Below, piece by piece: positions 1-5,936 of a stretch of 5,936 nt of DNA; position 1 is the first letter of the stretch; every line of letters begins with the position of its first letter. The position numbers were made by a program, and so were the translations under genes. Where the stretch lies: the NCBI GenBank assembly GCA_016880375.1, contig JAEHDO010000144.1:1-5936 (forward strand). The letters run 5' to 3'. This DNA is from Betaproteobacteria bacterium (GTDB lineage: Bacteria; Pseudomonadota; Gammaproteobacteria; Burkholderiales; Rhodocyclaceae). The notes beneath the pieces are model-generated. The model did not search any database. It was not told the origin of the DNA and was given only the letters and a program-made list of their open reading frames with translations.

Positions 1-572
1 AGGCCGAGCGAGCGGCCGACTTCCAGCATGCCGCTCGCCCGCTCCAGGAAGGCGGTGCGCGCCAGCAGATAGACGTAGGGGTACAGGACGAAGATGAACA
101 TGGCGATGGCGCCGCCGAGCGTGCGCACGTCGGGGAACCAGTAATCGCCCTTCTGCCAGCCGAAGCTCTCGCGCAGCCCGCTCTGCACCGGGCCGACGAA
201 CTGCAGGAGATCGGTATAGGTGTAGGCCATGACGTAAGCCGGCACGGCCAGCGGCAGCACCAGCGCCCACTCGAAGACGCGCCGGCCGGGAAAGTCGTGC
301 ATGGTCACCAGCCAGGCAGTCGAAACGCCGACCACGATCACGCCGCCGCCGACACCGAGGCACAGCCACAAGGTATTGGCGACGTACTCCGGCAGCACGG
401 TTGCCGCCAGATGCGCCCAGGTGTCGCCGGTGCCGCCGGCGAAGAGGTTGGCCCAGACGCTGGCGATAGGCGCCGCCGCCAGGGCAGCAATAACGAGCGC
501 CGTCAGGGCGAGCGCGCTCACGCCGCGGAAAACCGGACGGGAAGGCAATAAAGCTGTCGTGGCTGTCTGCAT
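1..572 (-). CDS. fbpB: Fbp-type iron(III) ABC transporter permease, N-terminal part (partial)
   Basis: This is the inner-membrane permease of a ferric iron ABC importer. It would receive Fe3+ from a periplasmic binding protein and be driven by the ATPase encoded divergently next to it. The reverse complement reads open for 190 codons from an ATG at 572-570 to the left edge. An in-frame stop (TGA at 587-585) lies just upstream, so this is the first available ATG. The protein begins MQTATTALLPS. Hydrophobic stretches are visible at about residues 18-40, 63-90, 100-122 and 152-172. The segment VLPLAVPAYVMAYTY (about 105-119) and the end, FLERASGMLEVGRSLG (about 175-190), look like FbpB/AfuB-type permeases, with the last part starting the EAA-type loop that contacts the ATPase. 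Such permeases usually exceed 500 residues in two fused halves, so most of the gene is missing. No strong Shine-Dalgarno sequence is seen. The family is fairly sure; iron specificity is inferred from similarity and from the neighbouring ATPase and Fur-like site. Confidence 0.85.
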   Translation of the reverse strand, partial: MQTATTALLPSRPVFRGVSALALTALVIAALAAAPIASVWANLFAGGTGDTWAHLAATVLPEYVANTLWLCLGVGGGVIVVGVSTAWLVTMHDFPGRRVFEWALVLPLAVPAYVMAYTYTDLLQFVGPVQSGLRESFGWQKGDYWFPDVRTLGGAIAMFIFVLYPYVYLLARTAFLERASGMLEVGRSLG

Positions 573-633
573 TGGGGTCGTGCGTCAGAGCGCTGCCTGA
601 AGCATAATGAGAATTGTAATTGATTGGCCACTC
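573..633. promoter_or_regulatory. Divergent promoter region between fbpB and fbpC
   Basis: This 61-bp gap separates the starts of the divergent permease and ATPase genes, and its central part is clearly more AT-rich than the surrounding DNA. On the plus strand CATAAT (603-608) could serve as a -10 box for fbpC, but no good -35 is seen at the right distance. On the minus strand TACAAT (618-613) could serve as a -10 for fbpB, again without a convincing -35. Both candidates lie inside the Fur-like sequence, so one bound repressor could block both directions. The region's role is inferred from gene orientation; the exact promoter elements are uncertain. Confidence 0.55.
603..621 (+). promoter_or_regulatory. 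Putative Fur box (ferric uptake regulator operator)
   Basis: The 19-mer CATAATGAGAATTGTAATT matches the classical Fur consensus GATAATGATAATCATTATC at 13 of 19 positions by hand alignment. It can also be read as three consecutive GATAAT-like hexamers: CATAAT (603-608), GAGAAT (609-614) and TGTAAT (615-620). It lies between two divergent iron-transport genes and overlaps candidate -10 boxes for both, which is where a Fur operator would be expected. The match is seen in the sequence; Fur binding and iron repression are inferred. Confidence 0.6.
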
Positions 634-1698
634 ATGCCCCTGCTCGAACTCAAGAACATTTCCCACGCCTACGGCCGCCATGCCGTGGTGAGCGATCTTT
701 CCTGCTCCCTTGAAGAGGGGGCGATCGGCTGCCTGCTCGGACCCTCCGGCTGCGGCAAGACGACCGTGCTGCGCGCCATCGCCGGCTTCGAGTACATCCA
801 CAGCGGCGAGATCCATCTCAACGGCGTGGTGGTCAGCAGCCCTGACCGTCATGTGGCGCCGGAACAGCGCCGCATCGGCATGGTCTTCCAGGACTACGCC
901 CTCTTCCCCCACCTGAGCGTCGCCGACAACATCGCCTTCGGCCTGCGCGATGCCGCCGAGGCAGTGCGGCGTGCGCGCGTCGACGAAATGCTCGTCACGG
1001 TGGGGCTCTCCGGTGCCGGCGGCAAATATCCGCACGAACTCTCCGGCGGCCAGCAGCAGCGCGTCGCGCTGGCGCGCGCGCTGGCGCCCAAGCCCCACCT
1101 GCTGCTGCTCGACGAGCCCTTCTCGAACCTCGACGTCGACCTGCGCGAGCGCCTCTCGCTCGAGGTGCGCGACATCCTCAAGCAGTCCGGCATCACCGCC
1201 ATCCTGGTCACGCACGACCAGCATGAGGCCTTCGCCGTGGCCGACGAGATCGGCATCATGCACGAGGGCCGCATCCAGCAGTGGGACACGCCGTACAACC
1301 TCTACCACCGCCCGGCCAACCGCTTCGTCGCCGACTTCGTCGGCCAGGGCGTGTTCCTGCAGGGGGATGTCCTTAACGCGCGCGAGGTGCGGATCGAGTT
1401 GGGTACGCTCGCCGGCAGCATTCCGACCGATTGCGGCGTCGGCTGCGCCGCCTGCGGCAAGGGTTGCCGCGTGTCGGTCCTGCTGCGCCCGGATGACGTC
1501 GTACACGACGATGGGGCGGCCACCCAGGCGGAAGTCGTGGCCAAGGCCTTCCGCGGCGCCGAGTTTCTCTACACCCTGAAACTGCCCAGCGGCGTGCGCC
1601 TGCTCTCCCTGGTGCCCAGCCACCACAACCACGCCATCGGCGAGAAGATCGGCATCCGGCTCGACGTAGACCACGTCGTCGTATTCAGAAACCCATGA
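634..1698 (+). CDS. fbpC: Ferric iron ABC transporter ATP-binding protein (FbpC-like)
   Basis: This cytoplasmic ATPase (354 residues) powers iron(III) import through the divergent permease. The NBD is complete: Walker [10 protein letters not shown] (36-44, K42), Q-loop Q86 in [13 protein letters not shown], signature LSGGQQQR (136-143), Walker B LLLLDEP (156-162, E161), D-loop SNLD (164-167) and switch H194 in LVTHD. A regulatory domain of about 115 residues follows, as in the FbpC/PotA/MalK group, and LLRPDDVV (about 284-291) fits that fold. Unusually, it holds four clustered cysteines, C267, C271, C274 and C278. I chose ATG 634 because the product then begins [14 protein letters not shown], as family members do. 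An in-frame ATG at 607 would add nine residues (MRIVIDWPL) encoded by the Fur-like element, although a weak GAAG lies before it. The stop overlaps the aat start (ATGA). Iron as substrate is inferred from similarity and context; another oxyanion or polyamine substrate is less likely. Confidence 0.9.
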   Translation: MPLLELKNISHAYGRHAVVSDLSCSLEEGAIGCLLGPSGCGKTTVLRAIAGFEYIHSGEIHLNGVVVSSPDRHVAPEQRRIGMVFQDYALFPHLSVADNIAFGLRDAAEAVRRARVDEMLVTVGLSGAGGKYPHELSGGQQQRVALARALAPKPHLLLLDEPFSNLDVDLRERLSLEVRDILKQSGITAILVTHDQHEAFAVADEIGIMHEGRIQQWDTPYNLYHRPANRFVADFVGQGVFLQGDVLNAREVRIELGTLAGSIPTDCGVGCAACGKGCRVSVLLRPDDVVHDDGAATQAEVVAKAFRGAEFLYTLKLPSGVRLLSLVPSHHNHAIGEKIGIRLDVDHVVVFRNP

Positions 1699-2408
1699 TC
1701 CCCTGGATCGACGGTGACGCGCCCTTCCCGCCCGTGGAAAGCGCGCTGCGCCGCCCCAACGGCCTGTTGTGCGCCGGCGGCGACCTGTCGCCGCAGCGCC
1801 TGCTGGAGGCCTACCGCCACGGCATCTTCCCGTGGTTCTCGGAAGGCGAGCCCGTCCTCTGGTGGAGCCCGGATCCGCGCATGGTGCTGTTTCCGGCGGA
1901 ACTGAAGCTCTCGCGCTCGCTCGCCAAAACGTTGCGGCGCGGACAGTACAACGTCCGGCTTGACACGGCCTTCCCGGCAGTGATCCGCGAATGCAGCCAG
2001 CCGCGCCCGGGCCAGGACGGCACCTGGATCACGCCGGAGATACAACAGGCCTACTGCCGCCTGCACGCGCTCGGCCATGCCCATTGCGTCGAGACCTGGA
2101 TCGACGGCAAACTGGCCGGCGGCCTGTACGGCATGGCGATCGGACGCGCCTTCTTCGGCGAATCGATGTTCTCGCGCGTCAGCGACGCCTCGAAGATCGC
2201 CCTCGCCCATCTGGCGCGTTACCTTGAACGCCAGGGATTCGGCGTGATAGATTGCCAGATGAAAACCGCACACTTGGCCTCGCTCGGCGCGAGGGAAATC
2301 CGGCGGAGCGAATTGCTGCACGGCCTGGACGCCTGGACAACTGCCGGGCCCGGGCCCGGCAAATGGCCGCAGGACGGCGCCAAGGACTTGTTTGGCAACA
2401 TCACATGA
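1695..2408 (+). CDS. aat: Leucyl/phenylalanyl-tRNA--protein transferase
   Basis: Aat transfers Leu or Phe from aminoacyl-tRNA to proteins with N-terminal Lys or Arg, creating a destabilising residue that ClpS delivers to ClpAP (EC 2.3.2.6, cytoplasmic). The 237-residue protein has the family length. Its N-terminal half shows [12 protein letters not shown] (22-33), [20 protein letters not shown] (40-59) and DPRMVLFP (60-67). The GNAT-like C-terminal half shows [19 protein letters not shown] (about 141-159), with E156, then VIDCQM with D186 and Q188. These three match the numbering of key residues I recall for E. coli Aat. ATG 1695 overlaps the fbpC stop as ATGA and has no clear Shine-Dalgarno sequence, so translation is probably coupled to fbpC. 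It also overlaps the bpt start as ATGA. The last 25 residues include a GPGPG stretch encoded by a 20-bp palindrome. Identification is secure. Confidence 0.97.
   Translation: MIPWIDGDAPFPPVESALRRPNGLLCAGGDLSPQRLLEAYRHGIFPWFSEGEPVLWWSPDPRMVLFPAELKLSRSLAKTLRRGQYNVRLDTAFPAVIRECSQPRPGQDGTWITPEIQQAYCRLHALGHAHCVETWIDGKLAGGLYGMAIGRAFFGESMFSRVSDASKIALAHLARYLERQGFGVIDCQMKTAHLASLGAREIRRSELLHGLDAWTTAGPGPGKWPQDGAKDLFGNIT
2342..2361. repeat. 20-bp perfect GC-rich palindrome within the 3' end of aat
   Basis: The sequence TGCCGGGCCCGGGCCCGGCA equals its own reverse complement over all 20 bases. It encodes part of the AGPGPG stretch near the Aat C-terminus. In the mRNA it could fold as an 8-bp GC-rich stem with a CCGG tetraloop, ending 43 bases before the bpt start codon. 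No T-run follows, so it is not a standard intrinsic terminator. It may be a chance result of Gly-Pro codons in GC-rich DNA. Confidence 0.5.
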
Positions 2409-3145
2409 GCCTGCTCAAGGACCTGCCCTTTCCGCTGCTGCAGTTCTACGCCACAGCACCCTACGCCTGCTCGTATCTGCCCGGCCGCATCGCCCGTTCC
2501 CAGGTCGCTACGCCCAGCCACCTGATCGACGCCCGAATCTACAGCGAACTGGTGCGCTCCGGATTCCGCCGAAGCGGCATCTTCACCTATCGACCTTATT
2601 GCGACGCCTGTCGGGCCTGCGTGCCCGTACGCCTGCCGGTCGAACGCTTCTCCCCGAGCCGCGCCCAGCGTCGCTCGACAACGCGCCATGGAGGCCTGGT
2701 CGCTCGCGAGTTGCCACTGGCCTTCCGCGAGGAACACTTCGCCCTCTACCAGCGCTACCAGGCCTCGCGGCACTCCGGTGGCGGCATGGACCAGGACAGC
2801 AGCGAGCAATACGCCCACTTCCTGCTGCAAAGCCATGTCGATAGCCGCCTGGTCGAGTTCCGCGAAGACGGCAAGCTGCGCATGGTGAGCATCGTCGACG
2901 TGCTCACCGACGGACTCTCTTCCGTCTACACTTTCTTCGATCCCGACCTGCCCGGCAGCAGCTTCGGCACCTGGTGCATTCTCTGGCAGGTGGCCCAATG
3001 CAGGACGCTGCGGCTGCCCTACCTCTATCTCGGCTACTGGATCGGCGACAGCCGCAAGATGGCCTACAAGGCGAAATTCCGCCCGATCGAAGGCCGCGTC
3101 GGCGGCGTCTGGCGCGAACTGACCGAGGAGGACCTGGCGCGGTAG
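2405..3145 (+). CDS. bpt: Aminoacyl-tRNA--protein transferase, Bpt type (Asp/Glu leucyltransferase, Ate family)
   Basis: Bpt adds Leu from Leu-tRNA to proteins with N-terminal Asp or Glu (EC 2.3.2.29), feeding them into the same ClpS/ClpAP route as Aat. Many databases label the family arginyltransferase because it is homologous to eukaryotic ATE1. The 246-residue protein has the expected length. The N-terminal domain carries CSYLPGR (22-28) and [18 protein letters not shown] (62-79), giving the conserved cysteines C22, C66, C69 and C72. The C-terminal domain has [16 protein letters not shown] and the family hallmark [20 protein letters not shown] (206-225). ATG 2405 is chosen because the homologous N-terminus starts there and it overlaps the aat stop as ATGA. 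The reading frame is open for 51 more codons upstream, but these lie inside aat. No clear Shine-Dalgarno sequence is seen, in keeping with coupling to aat. Leu rather than Arg as donor is inferred from the family, not visible directly. Confidence 0.95.
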   Translation: MSLLKDLPFPLLQFYATAPYACSYLPGRIARSQVATPSHLIDARIYSELVRSGFRRSGIFTYRPYCDACRACVPVRLPVERFSPSRAQRRSTTRHGGLVARELPLAFREEHFALYQRYQASRHSGGGMDQDSSEQYAHFLLQSHVDSRLVEFREDGKLRMVSIVDVLTDGLSSVYTFFDPDLPGSSFGTWCILWQVAQCRTLRLPYLYLGYWIGDSRKMAYKAKFRPIEGRVGGVWRELTEEDLAR

Positions 3146-3153
3146 AATTCCCC

Positions 3154-4170
3154 ATGCTCTACGAATTCGCCCGCCCCTTCCTCTTCGCGCTCGACGCCGA
3201 AACCGCCCACGATCTCACCCTCGCCAGCCTGCGCACCGCGCATGCGCTGCACCTGCCCGTCGCCTGCGCCGCAGCCGCCGGCAAGCCGGTGCGCGTCATG
3301 GGGCTGGAATTCCCCAACCGCATCGGCCTGGCCGCCGGCCTCGACAAGAACGGCGAGTGCATCGAGGGGCTCGCCGCGCTGGGCTTCGGCCACATCGAGG
3401 TCGGCACGGTGACGCCACGGCCGCAGCCGGGCAACCCGAAGCCGCGCCTGTTCCGCCTGCCGGAGCGCCAGGCCATCATCAACCGCATGGGCTTCAACAA
3501 CCACGGCGTCGACGCCCTCGTCGCCAACGTCAGGCGTTCGGCCTACCAGGGCATCCTCGGCATCAACATCGGCAAGAACTTCGATACGCCGATCGAGCGC
3601 GCCGCAGACGACTACCTGGCTTGCCTGCGCAAGGTCTACCCGCATGCCGGCTACGTGACGGTCAACATCTCCTCGCCCAACACGAAGAACCTGCGCCAGC
3701 TGCAGGGCGAATCCGAACTCGACGCCCTGCTCGGCGCCCTCAAGCGCGAGCAGGCGGCGCTGGCCCAGCAGCACGGCCGCCACGTGCCGCTGGCGCTGAA
3801 GATCGCGCCGGACCTCGACGAGGCGCAGCTCCAGTCCATCGCCGATGCCCTCCGACGCCACCGCATCGATGCGGCGATCGCCACCAACACGACAATCTCG
3901 CGCGAGGGCGTCGAGCACCTCGCCTACGCCGACGAGGCCGGCGGCCTCTCCGGCGCACCCGTCTTCGAGAAGGCCACCACCGTGCTCGGCACGCTGTCCC
4001 GCACGCTCGGCAACGAAATTTCCCTGATCGGCGTCGGCGGCGTGATGAACGGAAAATCGGCGCACGCCAAGCTGGAGGCGGGTGCGCAGCTGGTGCAGCT
4101 CTACACCGGCCTCATCTACCGCGGACCGGCGCTGGTGAAGGAAGCCATCGCGGCGACCAGGGATTTCTGA
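3154..4170 (+). CDS. pyrD: Dihydroorotate dehydrogenase (quinone), class 2
   Basis: PyrD oxidises dihydroorotate to orotate in pyrimidine synthesis and passes electrons through FMN to membrane quinone (EC 1.3.5.2). The 338-residue length fits class 2 enzymes. The N-terminal 45 residues ([19 protein letters not shown] and on) form the short helical region through which class 2 enzymes meet the membrane. The barrel then shows [11 protein letters not shown] (58-68), the substrate-binding segment NRMGFNN (110-116), NISSPNT (171-177) with the catalytic base S174, K216 in LKIAPDL, TNTTISR near 250 and the phosphate-binding GVGGV (293-297). The catalytic serine instead of cysteine separates it from class 1. 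ATG 3154 gives the normal N-terminus and lies 8 bp after the bpt stop. The frame continues upstream, but those codons are inside bpt. The only purine-rich run, GAGGAGGA at about 3125-3132, is too far upstream to be a normal ribosome binding site. Identification is secure. Confidence 0.97.
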   Translation: MLYEFARPFLFALDAETAHDLTLASLRTAHALHLPVACAAAAGKPVRVMGLEFPNRIGLAAGLDKNGECIEGLAALGFGHIEVGTVTPRPQPGNPKPRLFRLPERQAIINRMGFNNHGVDALVANVRRSAYQGILGINIGKNFDTPIERAADDYLACLRKVYPHAGYVTVNISSPNTKNLRQLQGESELDALLGALKREQAALAQQHGRHVPLALKIAPDLDEAQLQSIADALRRHRIDAAIATNTTISREGVEHLAYADEAGGLSGAPVFEKATTVLGTLSRTLGNEISLIGVGGVMNGKSAHAKLEAGAQLVQLYTGLIYRGPALVKEAIAATRDF

Positions 4171-4173
4171 GGA
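4169..4173 (+). promoter_or_regulatory. Strong ribosome binding site of ald
   Basis: GAGGA overlaps the pyrD stop codon (TGA at 4168-4170) and lies 7 bases before the ald ATG. It is the clearest Shine-Dalgarno sequence in the window and fixes the ald start. Its overlap with the pyrD stop suggests the two genes are translated from one message. Confidence 0.75.
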
Positions 4174-4180
4174 AAAAGCC

Positions 4181-5311
4181 ATGAAGGTCGGTGTCCCGAA
4201 GGAGATCAAGAACCACGAATACCGCGTCGGCCTGACGCCCGCCGGGGTGCACGCACTGACTTTGGCCGGCCATGAAGTCCTCGTCGAGGCGAATGCCGGT
4301 GCCCGCGTCGGCTTCGCCGACGCCGACTACGTGGCAGCCGGCGCGCGCATCGCGGCGAACGCGGCCGAGGCCTATGGCCGCGCGGACATGGTCATCAAGG
4401 TCAAGGAACTGCAGGCGGCAGAATTCCCCCTGACGCGGCCCGGCCAGCTGCTCTTCGCCTACCAGCACTTCGCGCCCGACCCCGACCTGCTGCAGCACGT
4501 CATCGACTGCGGCCTCTCCTGCGTCGCCTACGAAACCGTCGCCGATGCGCACGGCGAGCTGCCGCTGCTGGCGCCCATGTCGCGCGTGGCCGGGCGCCTG
4601 GCCCCGCAGGTGGGCGCCTGGGCGCTGCAGATGGCCAACGGCGGCTCGGGCGTCCTGCTCGGCGGCGTCGCCGGCGTGCCGCCGGCCAGGGTGGTCATCG
4701 TCGGCGCCGGCAACGTCGGCGCGAATGCCCTGCAGATCGCCGTCGGCATGGGCGCCCAGGTGACGCTCTTCGATCGCGGCATCGACAAGATCGCCGCCCT
4801 CGACCGGATTTACCGCGGCCGCATCGCCACCTGCGTCGCCGATCCGCTCACGCTCGAGCACGCCGTCGCCGACGCCGACCTCGTCATCGGCGCCGTGCTG
4901 ATTCCCGGCAAGCTGTCGCCGAAGTGCATTTCGCGCGCGCTGCTGCGGAAAATGCGCCCCGGCTCGGTCATCGTGGACGTCGGCATCGACCAGGGCGGCA
5001 TCGCCGAGACCTCGCGGCCGACCTCGCATTCCGACCCGATCTTCATCGAAGAGGGCATCGTGCATTACTGCGTGCCCAACATGCCTTCGGCGGTGGCGCG
5101 CACGGCGACGCTGGCGCTGACGCAGGCGACGCTGCCGTACGCCCTCAGGCTGGCCAATCTCGGCCTGCGCCGGGCGCTCGAGGAAGACGCCGGCCTCATG
5201 GCGGGCTTGCAAGCACACGCCGGCAAGGTGACGCACGCGGGTCTCGCCGAGGACACCCGACGGCCGTTCGCGCCACCCCGCGATGCCCTGAGAAATTCAG
5301 ATAAGTCATAA
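4181..5311 (+). CDS. ald: Alanine dehydrogenase
   Basis: Ald reversibly converts L-alanine, NAD+ and water to pyruvate, ammonium and NADH (EC 1.4.1.1), so it can serve alanine catabolism or ammonium assimilation. The 376-residue length is close to the usual 370-375. The substrate-site residues are present: R15 in EYRVGLTP, K75 in VIKVKE and H96 in YQHFAPD. The Rossmann fold shows VIVGAGNVG (172-180), with D198 in TLFDRG as the likely NAD ribose contact. D270 in VDVGIDQGG and N300 in [13 protein letters not shown] complete the active site, and the numbering coincides with that of known alanine dehydrogenases. The N300 loop reads [10 protein letters not shown] where I recall NMPGAVPRTS as common. 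The related transhydrogenase alpha subunit is unlikely given the match along the full length and the absence of membrane segments. It starts 10 bp after pyrD with a good GAGGA, so co-transcription is likely. A polar tail (about 358-376) extends the C-terminus. Confidence 0.95.
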   Translation: MKVGVPKEIKNHEYRVGLTPAGVHALTLAGHEVLVEANAGARVGFADADYVAAGARIAANAAEAYGRADMVIKVKELQAAEFPLTRPGQLLFAYQHFAPDPDLLQHVIDCGLSCVAYETVADAHGELPLLAPMSRVAGRLAPQVGAWALQMANGGSGVLLGGVAGVPPARVVIVGAGNVGANALQIAVGMGAQVTLFDRGIDKIAALDRIYRGRIATCVADPLTLEHAVADADLVIGAVLIPGKLSPKCISRALLRKMRPGSVIVDVGIDQGGIAETSRPTSHSDPIFIEEGIVHYCVPNMPSAVARTATLALTQATLPYALRLANLGLRRALEEDAGLMAGLQAHAGKVTHAGLAEDTRRPFAPPRDALRNSDKS

Positions 5312-5314
5312 GCC

Positions 5315-5335
5315 TATAACCCCGCCAGGGTTGTA
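5315..5335. other. Stem-loop between ald and rsxA
   Basis: TATAACCC (5315-5322) pairs with GGGTTGTA (5328-5335) around a CGCCA loop, giving an 8-bp stem with one T-G wobble. It begins four bases after the ald stop. No T-run follows, so it does not fit a standard intrinsic terminator, though it may weakly terminate or stabilise the upstream message. Its right arm overlaps the candidate -35 of rsxA. Confidence 0.4.
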
Positions 5336-5359
5336 TGCTGCGCCGCGAAAAGCGATAAT
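5331..5359 (+). promoter_or_regulatory. rsxA: Candidate sigma70 promoter for rsxA
   Basis: TTGTAT (5331-5336) and GATAAT (5354-5359) are separated by 17 bases and lie in the only AT-richer stretch before rsxA. The -10 box matches TATAAT at five of six positions, while the -35 matches TTGACA at only three. A short inverted repeat, TTGCGG (5360-5365) with CCGCAA (5373-5378), follows and would fall around the transcript start and leader. Found by eye and not tested. Confidence 0.45.
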
Positions 5360-5384
5360 TTGCGGTCGCCATCCGCAATCCAAC

Positions 5385-5936
5385 ATGACCGGCTACCTCT
5401 TCATCGTCCTCGGCGCCGTTCTCGTCAACAACGTCGTCTTCGGCCGCATCCTCGGCCTGTGTCCGTTCATGGGCGTTTCCAAGAAACTGGAAACGGCCGT
5501 CGGCATGGGCGCGGCGACCACCTTCGTGCTGACCGTCGCCTCCGGCGCCGCCTACCTGATCGACCGTTACCTGCTGTTGCCGAACGGCCTCGAATACCTG
5601 CGCACGCTGTCCTTCATCATCGTCATCGCCGGCCTGGTGCAACTCACCGAGATGGTCATCCAGAAGACCAGCCCGGTGCTGCACCAGGTGCTCGGCATCT
5701 ACCTGCCCCTCATCACCACCAACTGCGCCGTGCTCGGCGTGCCGCTGCTCAACGTCGCCTTCAAGTACAACCTGCTCGAATCCCTGCTGTTCGGCTTTGG
5801 CAGCGCCGTCGGCTTCTCGCTGGCGCTGGTGCTCTTCGGCAGCCTGCGCGAGCGGCTCGAGGGCGCCGACATCCCGCAGCCCTTCCGCGGCACGGCCATC
5901 GCCATGATCACCGCCGGCCTGATGAGCATCGCCTTC
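5385..5936 (+). CDS. rsxA: Electron transport complex subunit RsxA/RnfA (partial, C-terminus cut off)
   Basis: RsxA/RnfA is an integral inner-membrane subunit of the Rnf/Rsx complex, which moves electrons between NADH and ferredoxin or other low-potential carriers coupled to ion movement. In some bacteria it keeps SoxR reduced. The visible 184 residues begin [20 protein letters not shown], and the family is about 193 residues long, so only about ten are missing at the right edge. Hydrophobic segments lie at about 4-24, 37-58, 72-90, 101-122, 130-150 and 168-184, consistent with six membrane helices. C26 in [15 protein letters not shown] and C114 in TTNCAVLG are the conserved cysteines thought to share an iron-sulfur cluster with the paired subunit RsxE. 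The ATG is chosen because the family N-terminus starts there; no Shine-Dalgarno sequence is evident before it. Other rsx/rnf genes would be expected just beyond the window. NqrE is a homologue, but RsxA fits better. Confidence 0.93.
   Translation, partial: MTGYLFIVLGAVLVNNVVFGRILGLCPFMGVSKKLETAVGMGAATTFVLTVASGAAYLIDRYLLLPNGLEYLRTLSFIIVIAGLVQLTEMVIQKTSPVLHQVLGIYLPLITTNCAVLGVPLLNVAFKYNLLESLLFGFGSAVGFSLALVLFGSLRERLEGADIPQPFRGTAIAMITAGLMSIAF

Noticed and set aside
297..600. Two plus-strand open frames of 84 and 99 codons at the left end
   Set aside because: They are antisense to the iron permease, whose reading frame and membrane pattern are clear, and their translations show no recognisable protein features.
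607..633. Upstream ATG 607 as the fbpC start
   Set aside because: The extra residues MRIVIDWPL do not resemble family N-termini and are encoded by the AT-rich Fur-like element. A weak GAAG before it keeps it as a possible alternative.
1569..2998. Two minus-strand open frames of 250 and 259 codons opposite aat and bpt
   Set aside because: Both are antisense to well-recognised genes and show no family motif, membrane pattern or plausible ribosome binding site.
3064..4209. 381-codon open frame on the minus strand opposite pyrD
   Set aside because: It lies wholly antisense to a secure pyrD and flanking ends, its product resembles no family I know, and long shadow frames are normal in DNA this rich in G and C at third codon positions.
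3146..4430. GAATTCCCC occurring three times (near 3146, 3308 and 4421)
   Set aside because: The copies sit in unrelated contexts, one intergenic and two within coding sequence in different codon contexts, and are not regularly spaced, so this is probably chance.
4112..5236. 374-codon open frame on the minus strand opposite ald
   Set aside because: It is antisense to ald, which has all its catalytic residues. The translation is low-complexity, rich in Arg, Ala, Gly and Asp, as expected of a shadow frame.
1..5936. CRISPR array, tRNA, rRNA, insertion sequence or phage attachment site
   Set aside because: No regularly spaced direct repeats, cloverleaf-like segments, terminal inverted repeats or transposase-like frames were seen, and genes fill nearly the whole window.

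Overview
The window is high-GC DNA with tightly packed genes. It most resembles the chromosome of a betaproteobacterium, possibly Rhodocyclales. This placement is inferred from base composition, the adjacent aat-bpt-pyrD genes, an Fbp-type ferric iron ABC transporter and an Rsx/Rnf electron-transport gene. It was not tested by database search.

Layout: (1) positions 1-572, minus strand, hold the first 190 codons of an Fbp-type iron(III) ABC transporter permease that runs off the left edge. (2) Positions 573-633 form a 61-bp AT-rich divergent intergenic region with a good Fur-box-like sequence. (3) Positions 634-4170, plus strand, hold a compact gene chain: fbpC-like ATPase, aat (leucyl/phenylalanyl-tRNA-protein transferase), bpt (bacterial Ate-family aminoacyl-tRNA-protein transferase) and pyrD (quinone-dependent dihydroorotate dehydrogenase). 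fbpC/aat and aat/bpt each share an ATGA stop/start overlap, and bpt and pyrD are 8 bp apart. (4) ald (alanine dehydrogenase, 4181-5311) follows pyrD after 10 bp, with the clearest Shine-Dalgarno sequence in the window. (5) Positions 5312-5384 are intergenic, with a stem-loop and a candidate promoter. (6) rsxA/rnfA starts at 5385 and leaves the right edge about ten codons before its expected end.

How the genes work together: the divergent permease and ATPase should form one iron importer, probably repressed by Fur when iron is plentiful. aat and bpt together form the bacterial N-degron tagging branch, which adds Leu/Phe to N-terminal Lys/Arg or Leu to N-terminal Asp/Glu so that ClpS/ClpAP can recognise the protein. 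pyrD (pyrimidine synthesis) and ald (alanine/pyruvate interconversion) are metabolic genes downstream in the same direction. The overlaps suggest that transcription from the iron-regulated promoter may continue into the N-degron genes.

No undescribed system, mobile element, CRISPR array or RNA gene was found. The points most worth checking are a four-cysteine cluster in the C-terminal domain of the iron-transport ATPase, the Fur-like site and possible iron control of aat/bpt, and a 20-bp perfect palindrome near the end of aat.
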